Shown piece after piece: positions 1 through 8,631 of a DNA stretch of 64,000 nucleotides. The stretch covers positions 62,001 through 126,000 of the forward strand of contig JACRMI010000076.1 in NCBI GenBank assembly GCA_016215025.1. The letters run 5' to 3'. The position numbers and the translations under genes were made by a program. Source of the stretch: Chloroflexota bacterium. Its GTDB lineage: Bacteria > Chloroflexota > Anaerolineae > UBA4142. The notes beneath the pieces are model-generated. The model searched no databases. It was not told the origin of the DNA and saw only the letters and a list, made by a program, of their open reading frames with translations. Position 1 is the stretch's first letter, and each line of letters starts with the position of its first letter.

Positions 1-1553
1 AGGACGAACTTTGCCGCTTTGCCATTGTTGCGGTCGACCACCACGTTTAGATTCGCTTGCACCAACTTATCGTCGTCGGGCGTTTGCTCAACGACTTCTT
101 CGCGAATGCGTTGAATGAGATTCGTCGTCGAATAGCCGGACTCGTACGGCAAAATTTCGATGCGCCCGCCGTGCATTTCGACAAACGGCGCTTCGGGCAA
201 CATCGCGCGCGTGTAATCGCCGCCCTTGACGAACACGTCGGGGCGAATCGCTTGAACGAGATTGATCGGCGTATCCTCGTCGAAGGCGACGATGTGATCG
301 ATGCAGCTCAATGCCTCAAGTACCTGGGCGCGGTCGCGCAAGGTGTTGATCGGACGCTCAGATCCTTTGAGCTTGCGCACGCTTTCGTCGGTGTTCATGC
401 CGACGATCAGAATGTCGCCCCGTTGTTTCGCGCGATTCAAATAATCGATGTGACCGCGATGCAAAATATCAAAGCAGCCGTTCGTCAAAACGATGCGCTT
501 GCCTTGTTCGCGATAAAATTGCACCCGCGCGACCAAGCGTGAGAGATCGGGCATGTACTTGTTATCGCTTACCACATAGCCGCGCAATTCCTGTGCGCTG
601 CATGTCGTCGTGCCGTCTTTTTGCACGACAAGCGCCGCAGCGGCGGATGCCAACTCGGCGGCGACCGGCGTTTCTGCGCCCGTCGCCAACGTGAGCGCGA
701 ACGTGCTGACGAACGTATCGCCGGCACCGGCGGCGCGCGTGTTCTTGGTCGGTTGAGCGTAGGTGCGATAAACCGGTTTGTTCGTTTCAAAAATCAGAGC
801 GCCGTCACTATCCAAAGTAACCGCCGCAATCTTTGCGCCCGTCACCTTTAGAATCTCTTCGCTGTATTGCATCATTTGCGCGGCGCGGTCGGCGGTTCCG
901 CTGACTTCTTGAATTTCGAGCAAGCGAATCGCTTCAAGATAATTTGGTTTGACCGCCGTAATCCCGACCTCGCGATATGCAAGTAAATTTTTGGAATCGA
1001 CCATGACGATGCGCGGCGAACGCGCTTGCAAGACTGTCAACTCTTCGATGACGCGCGGCGTGAGAATTCCATACTGATAGTCGGAGACGATAACGGCATC
1101 GCTTGCGGCGTAGAGTTCATGCAAGCAATGGATCAATCCGCGTTCGGCGTTTGAATCGATGGGTTCCGTATCGCCTTGATCGAAACGGACGAGCATTTGA
1201 TCGCCCGCGATCACGCGATTCTTGCTCAACGTGCGACGACCTTTTTGAATGACGAGATGTTCGGTGGTTACATTCTGATGTTCCAATGCCTGTTGGAGGG
1301 CCGCGCCTTCCGCATCGTCGCCGATCACGGAGAGAAACATGGCGTGCGCGCCCAAGCTGGTGACATTCACTGCCGAGTTTGCCGCACCGCCCGCCGCTGA
1401 TACATTTTTGCCAACCGCAACGACCGGCACCGGCGCTTCGGGACTCAGCCGATTGGTCATGCCCATGAGATAATTGTCTAGCATCGCCTCGCCGATGACG
1501 AGGACGCGTACCCCTTGAAATTTATCCACCCACCGAAATAAGCGTTGTATCAT
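1..1553 (-). CDS. hldE: Bifunctional heptose 7-phosphate kinase / heptose 1-phosphate adenylyltransferase (partial, runs off left edge)
   Basis: The reverse strand reads openly from ATG at 1553 to the window edge (517 codons, no stop), starting MIQRLFRWVDKF. An N-terminal PfkB/ribokinase-fold kinase carries the AGAGDTFVS anion-hole motif near residue 275. A C-terminal nucleotidyltransferase carries TNGCFDILHRGHIDYL near residue 360 (HxGH motif). In the known HldE family these domains phosphorylate D-glycero-D-manno-heptose 7-phosphate at O1 and then transfer AMP to give ADP-heptose in the cytosol. The start overlaps the stop of gmhB (ATGA), so the two are probably translationally coupled. Canonical HldE is about 475 residues and ends soon after the TTNLIQRI-type segment. 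Here the frame continues at least 33 codons further, so a C-terminal extension exists whose end is not seen. Confidence 0.93.
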   Translation of the reverse strand, partial: MIQRLFRWVDKFQGVRVLVIGEAMLDNYLMGMTNRLSPEAPVPVVAVGKNVSAAGGAANSAVNVTSLGAHAMFLSVIGDDAEGAALQQALEHQNVTTEHLVIQKGRRTLSKNRVIAGDQMLVRFDQGDTEPIDSNAERGLIHCLHELYAASDAVIVSDYQYGILTPRVIEELTVLQARSPRIVMVDSKNLLAYREVGITAVKPNYLEAIRLLEIQEVSGTADRAAQMMQYSEEILKVTGAKIAAVTLDSDGALIFETNKPVYRTYAQPTKNTRAAGAGDTFVSTFALTLATGAETPVAAELASAAAALVVQKDGTTTCSAQELRGYVVSDNKYMPDLSRLVARVQFYREQGKRIVLTNGCFDILHRGHIDYLNRAKQRGDILIVGMNTDESVRKLKGSERPINTLRDRAQVLEALSCIDHIVAFDEDTPINLVQAIRPDVFVKGGDYTRAMLPEAPFVEMHGGRIEILPYESGYSTTNLIQRIREEVVEQTPDDDKLVQANLNVVVDRNNGKAAKFV

Positions 1554-2170
1554 TTTCGTACTCCAACTTTTCCATACGACGGTTTCTCCGTCAACCGTAA
1601 TCCACTTGCTCTCAAATTTTCCTCAAGGATTCGTTTTGCCGCTTGCTGCAAATTATTCACTCGATAATCCGGTTCACGCACCGGAGTCTCCGCCGTGGCA
1701 TTTTCGCAATCGATCAAAATCGACCGGCAACCGGCACGATGTCCCGCTTCAATATCGTCGAATATGTCGCCGATCAGCCACGAATGTCTTAGATCGATGG
1801 AATGCTCGCGCGCCGCCCGGAATAACATGCCCGGCGCGGGCTTGCGGCAATCGCACGTGATTGCATACTGTGGAATGACGCCGTGAGGATGATGTGGGCA
1901 ATAATAAAATCCATCGAGCGGGATTCGAAGATTGGCGAACAGTTCACGCAAGCGCCACTCGACGCGTTCCAGCGCGGATTCGGAAAAGTAGCCGCGCGCC
2001 ACCCCCGATTGATTTGAAACGACGATGAACCGATAACCCAGGTCGTGGAGCATCCGCAGCCCTTCGGCTGCGCCGGAGATCAAGCGCATCGACGACGGCT
2101 CGACGTTATACGGTTTGTCTTCGATCAATGTTCCATCCTTGTCCAAGAAAATCACGTGTCGCATTTTCAT
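1550..2170 (-). CDS. gmhB: D-glycero-D-manno-heptose 1,7-bisphosphate 7-phosphatase
   Basis: The 206-residue HAD-superfamily phosphatase has the family opening VIFLDKDGTLIED (catalytic DxD), the SNQSGVARGYF motif, the CYC-type zinc-loop cysteines (YYCPHHPHG and CDCRKPAPG) and a late GDxxDD motif. This matches GmhB, which removes the 7-phosphate of heptose 1,7-bisphosphate between the two HldE reactions. Both gene ends overlap their neighbours by 4 bp (ATGA), with the GT4-GmhA fusion upstream and hldE downstream, so it is the middle gene of a tightly coupled ADP-heptose unit. The C-terminus is slightly longer than usual and basic. The histidinol-phosphatase branch of the same family is the main alternative, but the neighbours argue for heptose. 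Confidence 0.93.
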   Translation of the reverse strand: MKMRHVIFLDKDGTLIEDKPYNVEPSSMRLISGAAEGLRMLHDLGYRFIVVSNQSGVARGYFSESALERVEWRLRELFANLRIPLDGFYYCPHHPHGVIPQYAITCDCRKPAPGMLFRAAREHSIDLRHSWLIGDIFDDIEAGHRAGCRSILIDCENATAETPVREPDYRVNNLQQAAKRILEENLRASGLRLTEKPSYGKVGVRK

Positions 2171-4119
2171 GAGCGCGAATTTTCACGGACAAAGATTTTC
2201 ACCGCTTTAGATACGGTCGCGGGTTGCGGATTTTCGTCGGTGAGCGCCGCCGCTGGCAGGTCGAGCAGATTGGGCGTGGCTTGCAGCGACGCGGCCATGC
2301 GCTGTTCGATCAAATCGCAGAGAATGTGAATGACGATAAGATGCGTCTCTTGAATATGCGTCGTGATCGTCGATGGAACGATAAGCGCAAAGTCGCTGAG
2401 CGCGCGCAAGTCGCCGCCGTCGCCGCCGAGCAAGCCGATGCAATACATTTCCTGCTTGCGCGCTTGCTCGAAGGCGCGAACCACATTTTTCGAGCGTCCA
2501 CTCGTGCTCAAGCCGATCAACACATCGCCGGGCTTGCCGAACGCGTGGACCTGACGCGCAAAAATATCGTCGTAGGCGACGTCGTTCGCCCAGGCCGTGA
2601 TGAACGCGCCGTCGGAGTTGAGCGCCAGCATCGGCAGCGCTCTACGTTTGATGGGCTTGAAGCGTCCGACGAGTTCCGCCGCAAAATGCTGCGCTTGCGC
2701 TGCGCTGCCGCCGTTTCCGCAAACCAAAACCTTGCCGCCGATCGAAAAACAGTTGACGAGCAAATCGGCCGCTTGAACAATCTCATCGCGCAGTTCGTCG
2801 TAAGATCGACCGACCGTCTCCATCGCATCGTGAAAATCGTGCAGAACCGATACATGCTCGGCTTGGATCGTCCGCAAATTGTTTTCTGATTCGCCCAACA
2901 CTTGCTGATACAATTGCATCATGCGATGCGTGATCTTGCGCCACGTGAATTTATCGCTCGCACGGATGATGGCGCGACGACCGAGGATTTCCAAATGCTT
3001 AGGATGCCGCTGCAAATATGCGAGTCGTTCGGCTAACACTTCCGCGTCCTTCGGCGGCACAAGAAAACCTGACTCGCCGTCCCGCACGCTGTACTTGATG
3101 CCGCCCACGTTCGAGCCGATCACCGGCGTACCGCAAGCCATCGCTTCCAGTGGCGTCATGCCGAACGGTTCATACCACGGCGTTGTCACGAAAACGTCCG
3201 CCGCACTGTAGATATACTTTAACAGGTCGCGCTTTTTTCTGCCGGCAAATTCAACGTAACTAGCAATGCCTTCTTCCTGCACGATATGTTGTAATCGTCC
3301 AATCTCCGGCGTGTGCTTCGGGTCCGGTTCGTCCGAGTCGCCGCCCACAAGCACCAATCGTTCCGGAAGACCCTGTGTCTTGATGACGCGCGCGACCGCA
3401 CGAATAACATTGTCGATACCTTTGCGCGGGACCATGCGCCCCAGTTGCAAAACGATAAACTCGTCTGGTTTCCAGCCCAGCATTTCGCGCGCCGCATGTT
3501 TATCGACCGGCGAAAATTCGGTGGGGTCAAAGCCGCAAGGAATCATCGTGATCTTGCCGGGATCGGCGTTGTAAAAGCGAATCAAGTCCTCTTCATCCTG
3601 GGGCGATTCTGCGATAATTTGGTCGGCTTGCTTGACCAATTCTTCTTCGATGGCGAAACGCGCTTCGGGAAAATCATCGGCTCGACCTTGGTAGATGCGC
3701 CGCACTTTGCCAAGCGCGTGAAATGTAATGACGAACGGCGTGCCGAGCAATTGTTTGATCTGTGCGGCGACCATGCCCGACATCCAGAAATTCGCGTGAA
3801 TCAAATCGTAATCGCCATCGCGCCGAATGAGATTGATGGCGTTCGTCGCAAACTCTTCCATAAACGGCATCAATTCTTCTTTGCGCACAAACGTCGGCGG
3901 TCCGGCTTTGATGTGAATGACGCGAATTCCATCTTGCCATTCGACGATTTCATCCAACGATCCATTATCGCGGCGCGTCAACACATCGACATGGTAATTG
4001 ACGGCGGCCAAATGCTTGGCGAGTTGAGCCACATAGACGTTTTGTCCGCCACTGTCGACGCCGCCTAATGCGGCAAGTGGCGACGCATGTTCACTGATTA
4101 GGGCGATTCGTTTGCCCAT
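2167..4119 (-). CDS. Fusion of GT4 glycosyltransferase and sedoheptulose 7-phosphate isomerase (GmhA)
   Basis: The protein has 650 residues. The start is ATG 4119 because GGAGA lies seven bases upstream; the frame stays open further upstream but without a ribosome site. Residues 1 to about 420 form a GT-B family 4 glycosyltransferase with the GGVDSGGQNVYV donor loop, GRMVPRKGIDN near 230 and the EPFGMTPLEAMACG acceptor motif near 320. Residues about 430-640 form a SIS domain with CGNGGSAAQAQHFAAEL near 465 and GLSTSGRSKNVV, which is typical of GmhA, the first enzyme of ADP-heptose synthesis (sedoheptulose 7-phosphate to heptose 7-phosphate). I see no stop or frameshift between the halves. It overlaps the upstream glycosyltransferase by 22 bp and gmhB by 4 bp. 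The GT4 half resembles sucrose/mannosyl transferases; its acceptor is unknown. Confidence 0.9.
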   Translation of the reverse strand: MGKRIALISEHASPLAALGGVDSGGQNVYVAQLAKHLAAVNYHVDVLTRRDNGSLDEIVEWQDGIRVIHIKAGPPTFVRKEELMPFMEEFATNAINLIRRDGDYDLIHANFWMSGMVAAQIKQLLGTPFVITFHALGKVRRIYQGRADDFPEARFAIEEELVKQADQIIAESPQDEEDLIRFYNADPGKITMIPCGFDPTEFSPVDKHAAREMLGWKPDEFIVLQLGRMVPRKGIDNVIRAVARVIKTQGLPERLVLVGGDSDEPDPKHTPEIGRLQHIVQEEGIASYVEFAGRKKRDLLKYIYSAADVFVTTPWYEPFGMTPLEAMACGTPVIGSNVGGIKYSVRDGESGFLVPPKDAEVLAERLAYLQRHPKHLEILGRRAIIRASDKFTWRKITHRMMQLYQQVLGESENNLRTIQAEHVSVLHDFHDAMETVGRSYDELRDEIVQAADLLVNCFSIGGKVLVCGNGGSAAQAQHFAAELVGRFKPIKRRALPMLALNSDGAFITAWANDVAYDDIFARQVHAFGKPGDVLIGLSTSGRSKNVVRAFEQARKQEMYCIGLLGGDGGDLRALSDFALIVPSTITTHIQETHLIVIHILCDLIEQRMAASLQATPNLLDLPAAALTDENPQPATVSKAVKIFVRENSRS

Positions 4120-5117
4120 ATCGATTCTCCAATTTCCAGGGGTGCGCGGTAGAGTCGTTGTTTGGCAATACCGGTTACCCAACGAAATGATTCTTCCCAT
4201 TCGCGCGCAAACCGATGGATGTTGAATCGGTCCAATGCGTACAGGCGCGCGCGTTCACCCAGGTACCGCGCCAGATGTGGATCGCGCAACAAATCATTCG
4301 CGCGGTCGATCAGTGTGTCGAGATTCGTATCGACAAAACCGGTCACGCCGTTTTCGATCGCGGTCGTCATCTCGGTCGTCGCCAAACCGATGATGGGCAT
4401 TCCAATCGACATGGCTTCGCAAACGGCCAAGCCCAGGCTCGTATAACGAATCGGATTGAACAAGAAACGATAATGCGATTCAAATGCCGCGAGTTCCGTG
4501 TTAGCGATGACGCCGAGGCCGCCCAACTCTTCCGCTGCCATGCCGACCAGATCGAGCGGCACGTGTTCGCGCATGTGTTGAAAAATATCGATGCCGAGAC
4601 GGCGACCACGAAAAGCCAGGTTGTTGACGACGACGATCCCGCGCGCAAGCTCGCCGGTGTAACGCACGTTGGGTGGGATGATGACGCCGTGATCGATGAC
4701 GCGGGTGGGCGTTTGTCCGCTGTTCCACATGAGCGCATTGAACGCGGTCACATGCACGAGCAAGCCGTTCGGATTATCGTACCAGTGCATTTGATCGGTG
4801 GGATGCTCTTGCGGCGGGTCATGTTCGAGATAAACACTGGGCAAGGCAAGCTGCGCATCGGAAAAAATTTCGTACTGGTTTTGCACATAATTTTTCCGCG
4901 TCTGAAAGAGTACACAATCGAACTCGTGCTCATGCACTTGATCGGCGGGAATTTCATGCACGTTATCGCCAAATGGAAACGATGTGCCGCGACCGACGTA
5001 ACCCTCATACGGTCCCGGTTTGTAAGGGATATAAAAGTCGCAATTGGCTTGCGACAAGTACCACAAATAATTTCCGTGAATATGCCAGGTAAAGATACGT
5101 AGCCGTTCGTTAGACAT
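4098..5117 (-). CDS. Family 4-like glycosyltransferase
   Basis: The protein has 339 residues from ATG 5117, which is preceded by GGAG seven bases away; an upstream in-frame start at 5147 lacks such a site. The N-terminal half is divergent (CDFYIPYKPGPYEGY, YLEHDPPQEHP). The C-terminal half shows a GT-B fold with FLFNPIRYTSLGLAVCEAMS and IENGVTGFVDTN, the usual nucleotide-sugar binding region of GT4 enzymes. It overlaps the GT9 gene by 8 bp and the fusion gene by 22 bp, so it belongs to the same transcript. A role in building a surface glycan from the heptose made by this operon is inferred from context only. Confidence 0.8.
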   Translation of the reverse strand: MSNERLRIFTWHIHGNYLWYLSQANCDFYIPYKPGPYEGYVGRGTSFPFGDNVHEIPADQVHEHEFDCVLFQTRKNYVQNQYEIFSDAQLALPSVYLEHDPPQEHPTDQMHWYDNPNGLLVHVTAFNALMWNSGQTPTRVIDHGVIIPPNVRYTGELARGIVVVNNLAFRGRRLGIDIFQHMREHVPLDLVGMAAEELGGLGVIANTELAAFESHYRFLFNPIRYTSLGLAVCEAMSIGMPIIGLATTEMTTAIENGVTGFVDTNLDTLIDRANDLLRDPHLARYLGERARLYALDRFNIHRFAREWEESFRWVTGIAKQRLYRAPLEIGESIWANESP

Positions 5118-6204
5118 CGTTCGACTCCAGACGGATGAAGGACTCATTCAGCGCCAACAACTCGTTCGCTTCGGCGATCACTTGTTCGGTAGTCACACTG
5201 TTTACGCAAACCTGTCCAATCGGACAGATGCGATAATTGCACGGACTGCACGCGATCGGATGATAGAGCACGCGATGCAATGCGCGATTCTGCGGTGCCC
5301 AGCGTTCGACGTTCGACGACAGCACGACGACAATGCTTGGCACGGCGAGCGCGGCTGCCATATGCGAAATGCCAGTGTCGTTGCTGACGACCAGGCTTGC
5401 ACCTTTGAGCAAAACGGCGAGCGCACCCAGCGTTGTGTCGCTGGCCACGTCCAGCGCGGGGGCATGCATCGCGTTAGCCACCGCGTTGGTGATGGCTTGT
5501 TCTTCCTTTGTGCCGGTCAACACGATTTGGAAACCGCGCGCCGCCAGCGCATCGCCCACGACCGCAAATTGCTCCGGCGACCAACGACGGGTCAAATATT
5601 GCGCGCCGGGATGAATGCAGACGTAGCTGGTCAGGTTCAACAATTGGGCGTCTTTGATCGACGCAAATTCGACATAGTCCTTTTCGGCAAGTGGAAATTC
5701 CAATTCGTCGCTTGATACGGGCAAGCCTAAAGATTCGACCAAGTGCAAATAAGTTTGGACCTCGGACGTGTGTTCAGGATAAATGAAAAAATGTTCTTCG
5801 CTCGGATAAAAAACATCGGGCAGATAAAATCCGGTCGTGTGACGCGCACCCATCAGCGTGACCAATTCATTGACGACCGTCCCGTTTCCCTGCATTTGAA
5901 TTGCCAAATCGAAATGCTCGCGCTGCAAATCCGCCAACCATGCCGGAATTTGGTCGATTAGAGGTGTGCGTTCAGGCAAGCCGGGCCAGCCGGGAAATTC
6001 GATAAATCGATCAAGATACGCGCGAAAGCGTTCCACAAAACTGTGCGCCCACGGCAGACCGATCAGCGCGATTTCGGCGTTGGGAAATGCGGCGCGCCAG
6101 GCCCGAAACGCCGGGACGGTACACAGCAAATCGCCCAAATGGAGCGCGCGCAAAATGACGACCCGCTCGACGGCAGATGGCTCCAGCTTTTCCCGACCAG
6201 CCAT
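5110..6204 (-). CDS. GT9 family ADP-heptose:glycan heptosyltransferase-like protein
   Basis: The 364-residue protein has the GT9 signature throughout: an N-terminal VVILRALHLGDLLCTVP, central HPGAQYLTRRWSPEQFAVV and C-terminal SNDTGISHMAAAL, where family members bind ADP-heptose. A cysteine-containing segment (HPIACSPCNYRICPIGQVC) near residues 315-335 is also common in GT9 proteins. WaaC/WaaF-type enzymes transfer heptose to a lipid-linked core. Here it stands at the head of an operon that makes ADP-heptose, so this is the likely donor, while the acceptor is unknown. ATG 6204 is preceded by GAGGA. It is probably the first gene of the minus-strand operon. Confidence 0.88.
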   Translation of the reverse strand: MAGREKLEPSAVERVVILRALHLGDLLCTVPAFRAWRAAFPNAEIALIGLPWAHSFVERFRAYLDRFIEFPGWPGLPERTPLIDQIPAWLADLQREHFDLAIQMQGNGTVVNELVTLMGARHTTGFYLPDVFYPSEEHFFIYPEHTSEVQTYLHLVESLGLPVSSDELEFPLAEKDYVEFASIKDAQLLNLTSYVCIHPGAQYLTRRWSPEQFAVVGDALAARGFQIVLTGTKEEQAITNAVANAMHAPALDVASDTTLGALAVLLKGASLVVSNDTGISHMAAALAVPSIVVVLSSNVERWAPQNRALHRVLYHPIACSPCNYRICPIGQVCVNSVTTEQVIAEANELLALNESFIRLESNDV

Positions 6205-6495
6205 GTTTGTCCTCGCTCAAATCCTGCGGGCAAATTCCGAAAAATCGGTCGCCGCGTAATTGTTCAATTGAAAATCGAATCGACTCCTAACTCGCTCGCT
6301 CCTCACCATACCAACGATAAGCGATTCGACCACTGATTACTATCTATCGAGGTACAGGCAGAGGATACAAGTAAGATACACGCCAAGCGCTTCAGTCACA
6401 CGCCATACATGCCGTTTCAGCCATGCTCCATTTTTGGCTTCCGACTTGTCGATAGCGTCTGTCAAGAAAAGTACCAATGTCCTGTAGCAAAAATC
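6205..6495. other. Intergenic region between divergent operons
   Basis: About 290 bp lie between the GT9 start and the plus-strand promoter at 6496. It must carry the promoter of the minus-strand heptose operon, but I see no convincing -35/-10 pair on that strand. No open frame with recognisable protein character and no long inverted repeat were found. Confidence 0.6.
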
Positions 6496-6524
6496 TTGAC
6501 ATCGAAGAAACGGTATGCTAGAAT
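6496..6524 (+). promoter_or_regulatory. Sigma-70 type promoter of the glycosidase operon
   Basis: TTGACA at 6496-6501, a 17-bp spacer and TAGAAT at 6519-6524 form a near-consensus promoter. The expected start point is near 6531. Confidence 0.8.
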
Positions 6525-6530
6525 TTTTCG

Positions 6531-6765
6531 CGATGATTGAGTAGTCAATGTTTGTTTTATAGCTACGCCGAGTTGCGAAGACCGTCCTCGTTCTAAGCTA
6601 TTGCAACTGATTCACCCACTCGCAAGCCCAATGTCCTCGCTGTCGTTGCGACAGCTACCTCAACACCACAGTCAATAGAAATTCAAACGAATACATTCGT
6701 GGCAAATGATCGAGCGCGAGTCGAAATAGTTGGACTCGGGCGGCACTGCTGCGGACGGGAGTTCT
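6531..6765 (+). other. Long 5' leader of the glycosidase operon
   Basis: About 235 nt separate the predicted transcription start from the first gene. The leader contains a small hairpin (GCTGTCG with CGACAGC near 6640-6656) and no recognisable riboswitch class. A short reading frame in it has no protein-like character. Its function is unknown. Confidence 0.45.
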
Positions 6766-8547
6766 ATGCGGTTCACTCACACCAACGATATGCTGGCGGT
6801 TCATGGGAAAAATTACACGCTGACTTTTCCCACGGATCGCGCTTTTGTTTATCTCGACGATGCCAAAGGACAGCGCATCGCGGAGTTATTTGTCTTGTCG
6901 TCAGTCCATCCGATGAACGGACGCGACGACACAACGAAAATTGAACCTTGGATCGTGCGTGAATCCGCCGCCGAAATCACGTGCGAGTTGCACGCTGCCA
7001 GCTTGGTGTGGAAGTCGAAAACGTATCGGTTTCATTGCTGCGAAAATCGTTTCGCGTACGAGATCGAAATCAACGGCTATGGCGAACTTGCCGAGGTCGA
7101 TTATTTCGGCGGCTATAGTTCGGCGCAACTCACGTGGGGATCGGGATTCTTTTGGTCGGGGCAATATTTCAAGCGCGGATTCAATCCAGAGCCAAATACT
7201 GAAGAACAAAATTATTTTTTGCCGACAGCGGGTTCGATGATCGACTTGGTGGGCGTCAATCTGCCGGGAAAAGGCGATTGGTTTTTCACCCCGCCGCCAT
7301 TTTGCTTTGCATTTGAAACTGACAACGGCTGGCTGGCGCTTGGCGTACAAGCCGAACCCGGCGCGCATCGGTTCACCGAATATGCCTATCACACACAACT
7401 TGGTTTTCATCTCTCACTATCCTACGACGGACACACACACGTCGATGGCACGTATCGTCTGCCCGCGATTGGTTTCGATTTTGCGGCGGATGAATTTGCA
7501 GCGCTGCAAAAGCATGTGGATGTCATTGCGGGTATCATTCCCGGCTGTCACCCTGAGCGAAGCGAAGGGTCTCGTCCGCCGCAGTATAAGATGCTGCGGA
7601 CGAAGTGCGTCCGACGCTTCGCTCAGCATGACAGAATCACACCGGCATGGTGGCGCGAGCCGATTTTTTGCGGTTGGGGGGCGCAAGGTTACGTGGCGGC
7701 GGTCCGGGGCACTCGGACAATGGATGAATGTCGCCAAGAAAATTACGACGAGTTTCTTTGCACGCTCGAAGGACAAGGTATCCATCCGGGCGTCGTCGTC
7801 ATCGACGACAAGTGGTCGACGACGTACGGCGAAAACATGGTGGACGAAAACAAATGGCACGATCTGTCCGGCTTTATCGCACAGCAGCACATGCGCGGGC
7901 GTCACGTTTTACTATGGCTCAAAATGTGGGACCCGGAAGGTCTGCCCAGCGACGAGTGCATTACGAATGCGGCAGGGCTGCCGTTATCGTGCGATCCTAG
8001 CAATCCGAAATTTGAAAAGCGTTTGCGCGAATCGATTCGACAAATGTTGTCACACGCTGGCTATGACGCCGATGGATTCAAGATCGATTTTAGCGCGCGC
8101 ATTCCAGCAGGCTATGGCATTTGCACGCATGGCGACTTGTGGGGCTTGGAACTCATGCGGCTCTACTTTGAAATCATTTACGACGAGGCGAAGAAAGCCA
8201 AGTCGGATGCGCTCATCATGACGCACACGCCGCATCCGTATCTCGCCGATGTGCTGGATATGATCCGCTTGAACGATATCAATCCTGGCAAAGACACCAA
8301 CCCCGCGATGATTCTCCGGGCCAGGGTTGCGCGCATCGCTTGTCCAAATGCAGTGATCGATACGGACAACTGGCCCCAAACGAATCGCGCGGCATGGCGC
8401 GAGTATCTGCCATTGCAATTGGAACTCGGCGTCCCATCGCTCTATTCGGTGACGCACATTGATACGACGCTCGAGCCGCTCGAAGAATGCGACTATGCGT
8501 TGATTCGCGATCTGTGGGCAAAGTATCGCGCCAAACTTGTAGCATAG
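6766..8547 (+). CDS. Clan GH-D (GH36/GH31-like) glycoside hydrolase
   Basis: The protein has 593 residues from ATG 6766, preceded by GGGAG; a TTG at 6730 is less likely. The N-terminal beta-rich part (1 to about 250) is followed by a TIM-barrel with VVVIDDKWSTTYGEN, HVLLWLKMWDPEGLP and DGFKIDF (D436-F442), where Asp441 sits as the clan D nucleophile. Alpha-galactosidases and related hydrolases use this layout; the sugar specificity cannot be read from sequence. About 30 residues near position 261-290 are encoded by an in-frame palindromic repeat (7545-7634) lying between the two domains. The last two codons and the TAG stop belong to another repeat. It is the first gene of a run of four glycan genes. 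Confidence 0.82.
   Translation: MRFTHTNDMLAVHGKNYTLTFPTDRAFVYLDDAKGQRIAELFVLSSVHPMNGRDDTTKIEPWIVRESAAEITCELHAASLVWKSKTYRFHCCENRFAYEIEINGYGELAEVDYFGGYSSAQLTWGSGFFWSGQYFKRGFNPEPNTEEQNYFLPTAGSMIDLVGVNLPGKGDWFFTPPPFCFAFETDNGWLALGVQAEPGAHRFTEYAYHTQLGFHLSLSYDGHTHVDGTYRLPAIGFDFAADEFAALQKHVDVIAGIIPGCHPERSEGSRPPQYKMLRTKCVRRFAQHDRITPAWWREPIFCGWGAQGYVAAVRGTRTMDECRQENYDEFLCTLEGQGIHPGVVVIDDKWSTTYGENMVDENKWHDLSGFIAQQHMRGRHVLLWLKMWDPEGLPSDECITNAAGLPLSCDPSNPKFEKRLRESIRQMLSHAGYDADGFKIDFSARIPAGYGICTHGDLWGLELMRLYFEIIYDEAKKAKSDALIMTHTPHPYLADVLDMIRLNDINPGKDTNPAMILRARVARIACPNAVIDTDNWPQTNRAAWREYLPLQLELGVPSLYSVTHIDTTLEPLEECDYALIRDLWAKYRAKLVA
7545..7634. repeat. 90-bp palindromic element inserted in frame in the GH36-like gene
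   Basis: It begins CTGTCACCCTGAGCGAAGCG and ends with a near inverted copy, CGCTTCGCTCAGCATGACAG. The inner arms also pair (CGTCCGC with GCGGACG). Its length is exactly 30 codons, so the host frame is kept. It shares its termini with elements at 12983, 45469 and 62512. Confidence 0.9.
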
Positions 8548-8585
8548 CGCCTCGTGCGCGTTAAGCCCACAAGGGGTTAGACTAC
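8539..8585. repeat. GTAG...CTAC repeat supplying the stop codon
   Basis: The element starts GTAGCATAGCGCCTCGTGCG. The TAG at 8545-8547 is the stop of the GH36-like gene. Its first 25 bases recur, inverted, at 51238-51262. Confidence 0.75.
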
Positions 8586-8631
8586 GAGAAATCGTTCGTT
8601 GCACGGAAAATCTTTTTATTCAGGTGGACTC

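Noticed and set aside
57..542. Plus-strand frame opposite hldE
   Set aside because: The minus strand encodes clear HldE motifs throughout; the plus frame is a shadow.
8539..8585. Sequence after the GH36-like gene as a tRNA
   Set aside because: It is only about 47 bp and matches a palindromic repeat seen again at 51212.
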